From the NCBI GenBank assembly GCA_947371645.1, contig CANBQJ010000061.1, forward strand, positions 1 to 17,755: a stretch of DNA of 17,755 nt, in the 5' to 3' direction. This DNA is from Burkholderiales bacterium (GTDB lineage: Bacteria > Pseudomonadota > Gammaproteobacteria > Burkholderiales > Burkholderiaceae). How positions within the stretch are numbered: the first letter of the stretch is position 1; every line of letters starts with the position of its first letter. The position numbers were made by a program, and so were the translations under genes. Of the stretch, positions 15,660 through 17,755 are shown one piece after another. The notes under the pieces were generated by a model. The model worked only from the letters and a program-made list of their open reading frames with translations, was not told where the DNA came from and did not search any database.

Positions 15660-17357
15660 TCACGATGCGGAGCGCTTGTAGACAAGCACCTGCTCGGAGT
15701 TGCGAGAGCGCTGGTTGTACTGCGCAACCCAGTCCCAACCGGGCACCTTAGGCGCATCTTCCCTGGCGGGCAGGCGCAAGAGCATGTGGTCGCAGCGCTG
15801 CCCCTTGTCCGAGATGGCCAGCGCACGGCCGTCCACCTTGTAGCCGTCGAAGTACTCCAGCGCGGTCAGCAAGCCCACGGGCGCATCTGGCGCGCAGATG
15901 AGCTCACCCTTGGGCACATGCTGATGCAGCCTCGACAAGAGCAGGCGGTAACTGCGCGCCTGGTCAACCGGCGGCAGCCACAGCGTCATGAACAGCAGCC
16001 AGCACAGGGCCACGCCGCCTGCAGGCAGCACCAGGCTCTTCCACAGCGCGTGGGCATGGCGGGCCGTGCGCCAGCGCACCAGGCCCAGCCAGATGACCGT
16101 GCCGATCAGGGCCATGGCCAGCGTCAGCCACGAGAAATGCGGCAAGTAACCTGGCACCGTCTTGGCGATGCGGAGGCTGATGTTGGCGGGTACCCCCAGG
16201 TGCATGGCCACATAGCCCAGCCACAGCAGGGCCGCGAACACCGTGAAGAAGAAGACCGAGAACCAGTCCAGGGCCGCGCCCAGGCTGCGCTGCAAAATGG
16301 GCAGGGCAAAGGCGGCCAGCACGGCCAGCGGGGGCAGGGCGGTGAGCAGGGCCCGTTCGTTTCCGCCCATGGCCAGGCAGGCCGCCAGGCCCACGCTGGC
16401 CACCAGCATGGGCACCGCGATGTGCCGGCGCCAGACCTGCCGCCGCCAGTGCCACATCGTCAAGGCGGCCAGGGGCAACGTCGGCCAGGTGAACCAGGTG
16501 ATCAGCTTGAGCGTGTCCTGGGGGCGGTCTGCCCAGGCCAGACGCCAGGCCCAACCCGCCAGCCCGGCCTGGCGCAGCACCGTGCCCAGCACCAGGGCCA
16601 GCAGGGCCGCGGCCAGCACCCAGCGCGTGTGCGCGGCCATGTCCTCTTGCGCCGAGCGCAGGCACACCACCACGCCCACGGTGGCCAGCAACAAGGCCAC
16701 GGACGGGCTGCCACTCAGGGCCATGATGGGCAGGCTGGTGAGGGTGCACAGCCGGGCCGCCAGACCATGCCGCTGCACGGCCGCCAGCCCGAACATGAAC
16801 AAGGTGCTGCCGGTGAGCTGGAGCAGCTCTGGCGTGGTCTCATGGCCCAGTTGCAGCAGGCCCAGGCTGGCGATCAGGGCCAGCAAGGCGCCATCGGCCA
16901 CAGCGCGAGCGTAGTCACGCGGCTGGGCCTCACCGCCGAAGGCCAGGGGCAGCGGCTGGGCCGCATCCGTCAGGGCCAGTTCGTAGCTGGTGTGCCAGGC
17001 CAGCGCCAGGATGGCGGCCAACAGGCCCGCGAAGGGCAGGCGGGCCGCCAACGCCGGGTCCACCAGGGGGCTCAACAGGGTGATGAAGGCCCCACCCAGC
17101 CAATAGGGCAGGATGCCGCCGGTGTCGGCCACCACGCCGCCCACGCTGGGCTGCCACCACGACGACTGCCCTAGGGCCATGCTCCACATGTGCCCAAAGG
17201 AGGTGATGTCCTGCGTCTTCCAGGGGTCACGGCCAAAGAGCCCGGGCAACACGTAGGCGGCGCAGAGCATCCACAGGGCCCAGCGCGGCAGGCGCTGCAC
17301 CGCCCGCTGGGTGACCAGCGCCGGCGTGACCATGGGCGACGAGGAGGTGTTTTTCAT
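15660..17357 (-). CDS. Polytopic membrane protein, GT-C glycosyltransferase-like (ArnT/PMT type)
   Basis: A protein of 565 residues with roughly a dozen hydrophobic segments up to about residue 440 and a soluble C-terminal region (about 445-565). The first extracytoplasmic loop has GRDPWKTQD (42-50, D44 and D50) followed by FGHMWSMALG, WWQPSVGG and GGILPYWLGG. This resembles the ArnT/PMT superfamily, in which an acidic residue in that loop is catalytic and a prenyl-linked sugar is moved onto a lipid or protein acceptor. I cannot name the substrate. The ATG at 17357 lies only 6 nt from the T-run of the rpmE2 terminator and has no ribosome site. ATG at 17333 is an alternative. It converges with phoR, 19 nt apart. 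Confidence 0.75.
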   Translation of the reverse strand: MKNTSSSPMVTPALVTQRAVQRLPRWALWMLCAAYVLPGLFGRDPWKTQDITSFGHMWSMALGQSSWWQPSVGGVVADTGGILPYWLGGAFITLLSPLVDPALAARLPFAGLLAAILALAWHTSYELALTDAAQPLPLAFGGEAQPRDYARAVADGALLALIASLGLLQLGHETTPELLQLTGSTLFMFGLAAVQRHGLAARLCTLTSLPIMALSGSPSVALLLATVGVVVCLRSAQEDMAAHTRWVLAAALLALVLGTVLRQAGLAGWAWRLAWADRPQDTLKLITWFTWPTLPLAALTMWHWRRQVWRRHIAVPMLVASVGLAACLAMGGNERALLTALPPLAVLAAFALPILQRSLGAALDWFSVFFFTVFAALLWLGYVAMHLGVPANISLRIAKTVPGYLPHFSWLTLAMALIGTVIWLGLVRWRTARHAHALWKSLVLPAGGVALCWLLFMTLWLPPVDQARSYRLLLSRLHQHVPKGELICAPDAPVGLLTALEYFDGYKVDGRALAISDKGQRCDHMLLRLPAREDAPKVPGWDWVAQYNQRSRNSEQVLVYKRSAS

Positions 17358-17363
17358 GGGGGC

Positions 17364-17390
17364 AAAAGAAAAGGGCAGCCAAAGCTGCCC
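17364..17390 (-). terminator. Intrinsic terminator after rpmE2
   Basis: On the minus strand GGGCAGC (complement of 17384-17390) and GCTGCCC (complement of 17373-17379) form a perfect 7-bp stem with the 4-nt loop TTTG, followed at once by TTTTCTTTT (complement of 17364-17372). It begins 48 nt past the rpmE2 stop. It is close to a textbook terminator, and it ends only 6 nt before the annotated ATG of the next gene. Confidence 0.85.
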
Positions 17391-17438
17391 TGAGGGAGCG
17401 ACGCCGGGCAGTGAACCTGCCCGTGCGAAGACGCCAGT

Positions 17439-17696
17439 TTACTTGCGGAACTGAGCGAATTTGGTGCGGAACTTTTCCACACGGCCGCCCAGCGAGTCAA
17501 CGCTCTTTTGGGTGCCGGTGTAGAAGGGGTGCGACTCGGAAGAGGTTTCCAGCTTGAACAGGGGCAGTTCGCGGCCGTCTTCCAGCGTGATCTTCTCTTT
17601 GCTGGCGGCGCAGGAACGGGTGACGAACTTGAAACCGTTGGACTGGTCGATGAAAACGACGTCGCGGTAGTTGGGGTGGATACCTTGCTTAGGCAT
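17439..17696 (-). CDS. rpmE2: Ribosomal protein L31, type B
   Basis: A protein of the large ribosomal subunit located at the subunit bridge. The 85 residues begin [15 protein letters not shown] and include the family segments [10 protein letters not shown] and [13 protein letters not shown], ending [10 protein letters not shown]. It lacks the four-cysteine zinc site of type A L31 (only one Cys, C29), so it is the zinc-independent type B form. The frame extends to an ATG at 17720, but AAGAGG (complement of 17705-17710) lies 8 nt before the ATG at 17696 and the N-terminus MPKQGIHP is conserved, so I chose that. A strong terminator follows. In related genomes rho often lies upstream, beyond this window. 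Confidence 0.95.
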   Translation of the reverse strand: MPKQGIHPNYRDVVFIDQSNGFKFVTRSCAASKEKITLEDGRELPLFKLETSSESHPFYTGTQKSVDSLGGRVEKFRTKFAQFRK

Positions 17697-17704
17697 GTCA
17701 AAAA

Positions 17705-17710
17705 CCTCTT
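17705..17710 (-). promoter_or_regulatory. Ribosome binding site deciding the rpmE2 start
   Basis: AAGAGG on the minus strand lies 8 nt before the ATG at 17696. It sits downstream of the alternative ATG at 17720, so it can serve only the inner start. Confidence 0.7.
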
Positions 17711-17755
17711 GCTGTTGCATTCATCGGGAGCCACCAGGCACCATGCCAGGCACTT

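Noticed and set aside
15615..17174. 519-codon open frame on the plus strand over the membrane gene
   Set aside because: The translation is almost entirely Gln, Gly, His and Arg in low-complexity runs, the mirror of a membrane protein rich in Leu, Ala and Trp codons. It also overlaps the end of phoR.
1..17755. Mobile elements, CRISPR arrays, tRNA, rRNA or phage genes
   Set aside because: I saw no repeated spacers, transposase or integrase motifs, tRNA cloverleaf or rRNA sequence. All major frames are housekeeping or phosphate-response genes.

Overview
The window is a stretch of core chromosome from a GC-rich betaproteobacterium, most likely of the order Burkholderiales. The clues are gene order (carB-greA-DUF4149, yhbY divergent from rlmE, ftsH-folP-glmM, then pstSCAB-phoU-phoB-phoR in one run), protein sequences (for example the FtsH N-terminus), and strong G/C bias at third codon positions. 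I see no mobile element, CRISPR array, rRNA, tRNA or prophage, and base use looks uniform throughout.

Left part (1-5599): the 3' third of carB (pyrimidine/arginine precursor synthesis) ends at a likely terminator. greA (transcript cleavage factor) follows, with a small DUF4149 membrane protein 3 nt behind it. On the opposite strand lies yhbY, a CRM-domain ribosome assembly factor, which diverges from rlmE, a 23S rRNA 2'-O-methyltransferase, across only 17 nt. After a 305-nt gap comes ftsH, the membrane AAA+ zinc protease. That gap carries a sequence laid out like a sigma-32 heat-shock promoter, so ftsH probably has its own heat-shock start here.

Middle (5600-8580): folP (dihydropteroate synthase, TTG start) and glmM (phosphoglucosamine mutase) follow ftsH and end at a strong terminator. 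A convergent gene on the minus strand encodes a secreted FAS1 (fasciclin) lipoprotein.

Right part (8581-15640): the phosphate-starvation module. pstS, pstC, pstA and pstB encode the high-affinity phosphate ABC importer, phoU its signalling partner, and phoB and phoR the response regulator and sensor kinase. The 234-nt region between the FAS1 gene and pstS is packed with GTCAC/GTGAC pentamers. It contains an 18-bp Pho box facing pstS and a three-unit, 11-bp-phased Pho-box array facing the FAS1 gene. The FAS1 lipoprotein is therefore probably a divergently transcribed member of the Pho regulon, and this is the most interesting signal in the window.

End (15641-17755): a polytopic membrane protein resembling GT-C glycosyltransferases (ArnT/PMT type) converges on phoR. 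Upstream of it on the same strand is rpmE2 (zinc-free type B ribosomal protein L31), whose terminator abuts the annotated start of the membrane protein.

I found no wholly new system. The observations worth following up are regulatory (bidirectional Pho control, the ftsH heat-shock start, the structured pstS-pstC gap) or concern unusual gene ends and starts.
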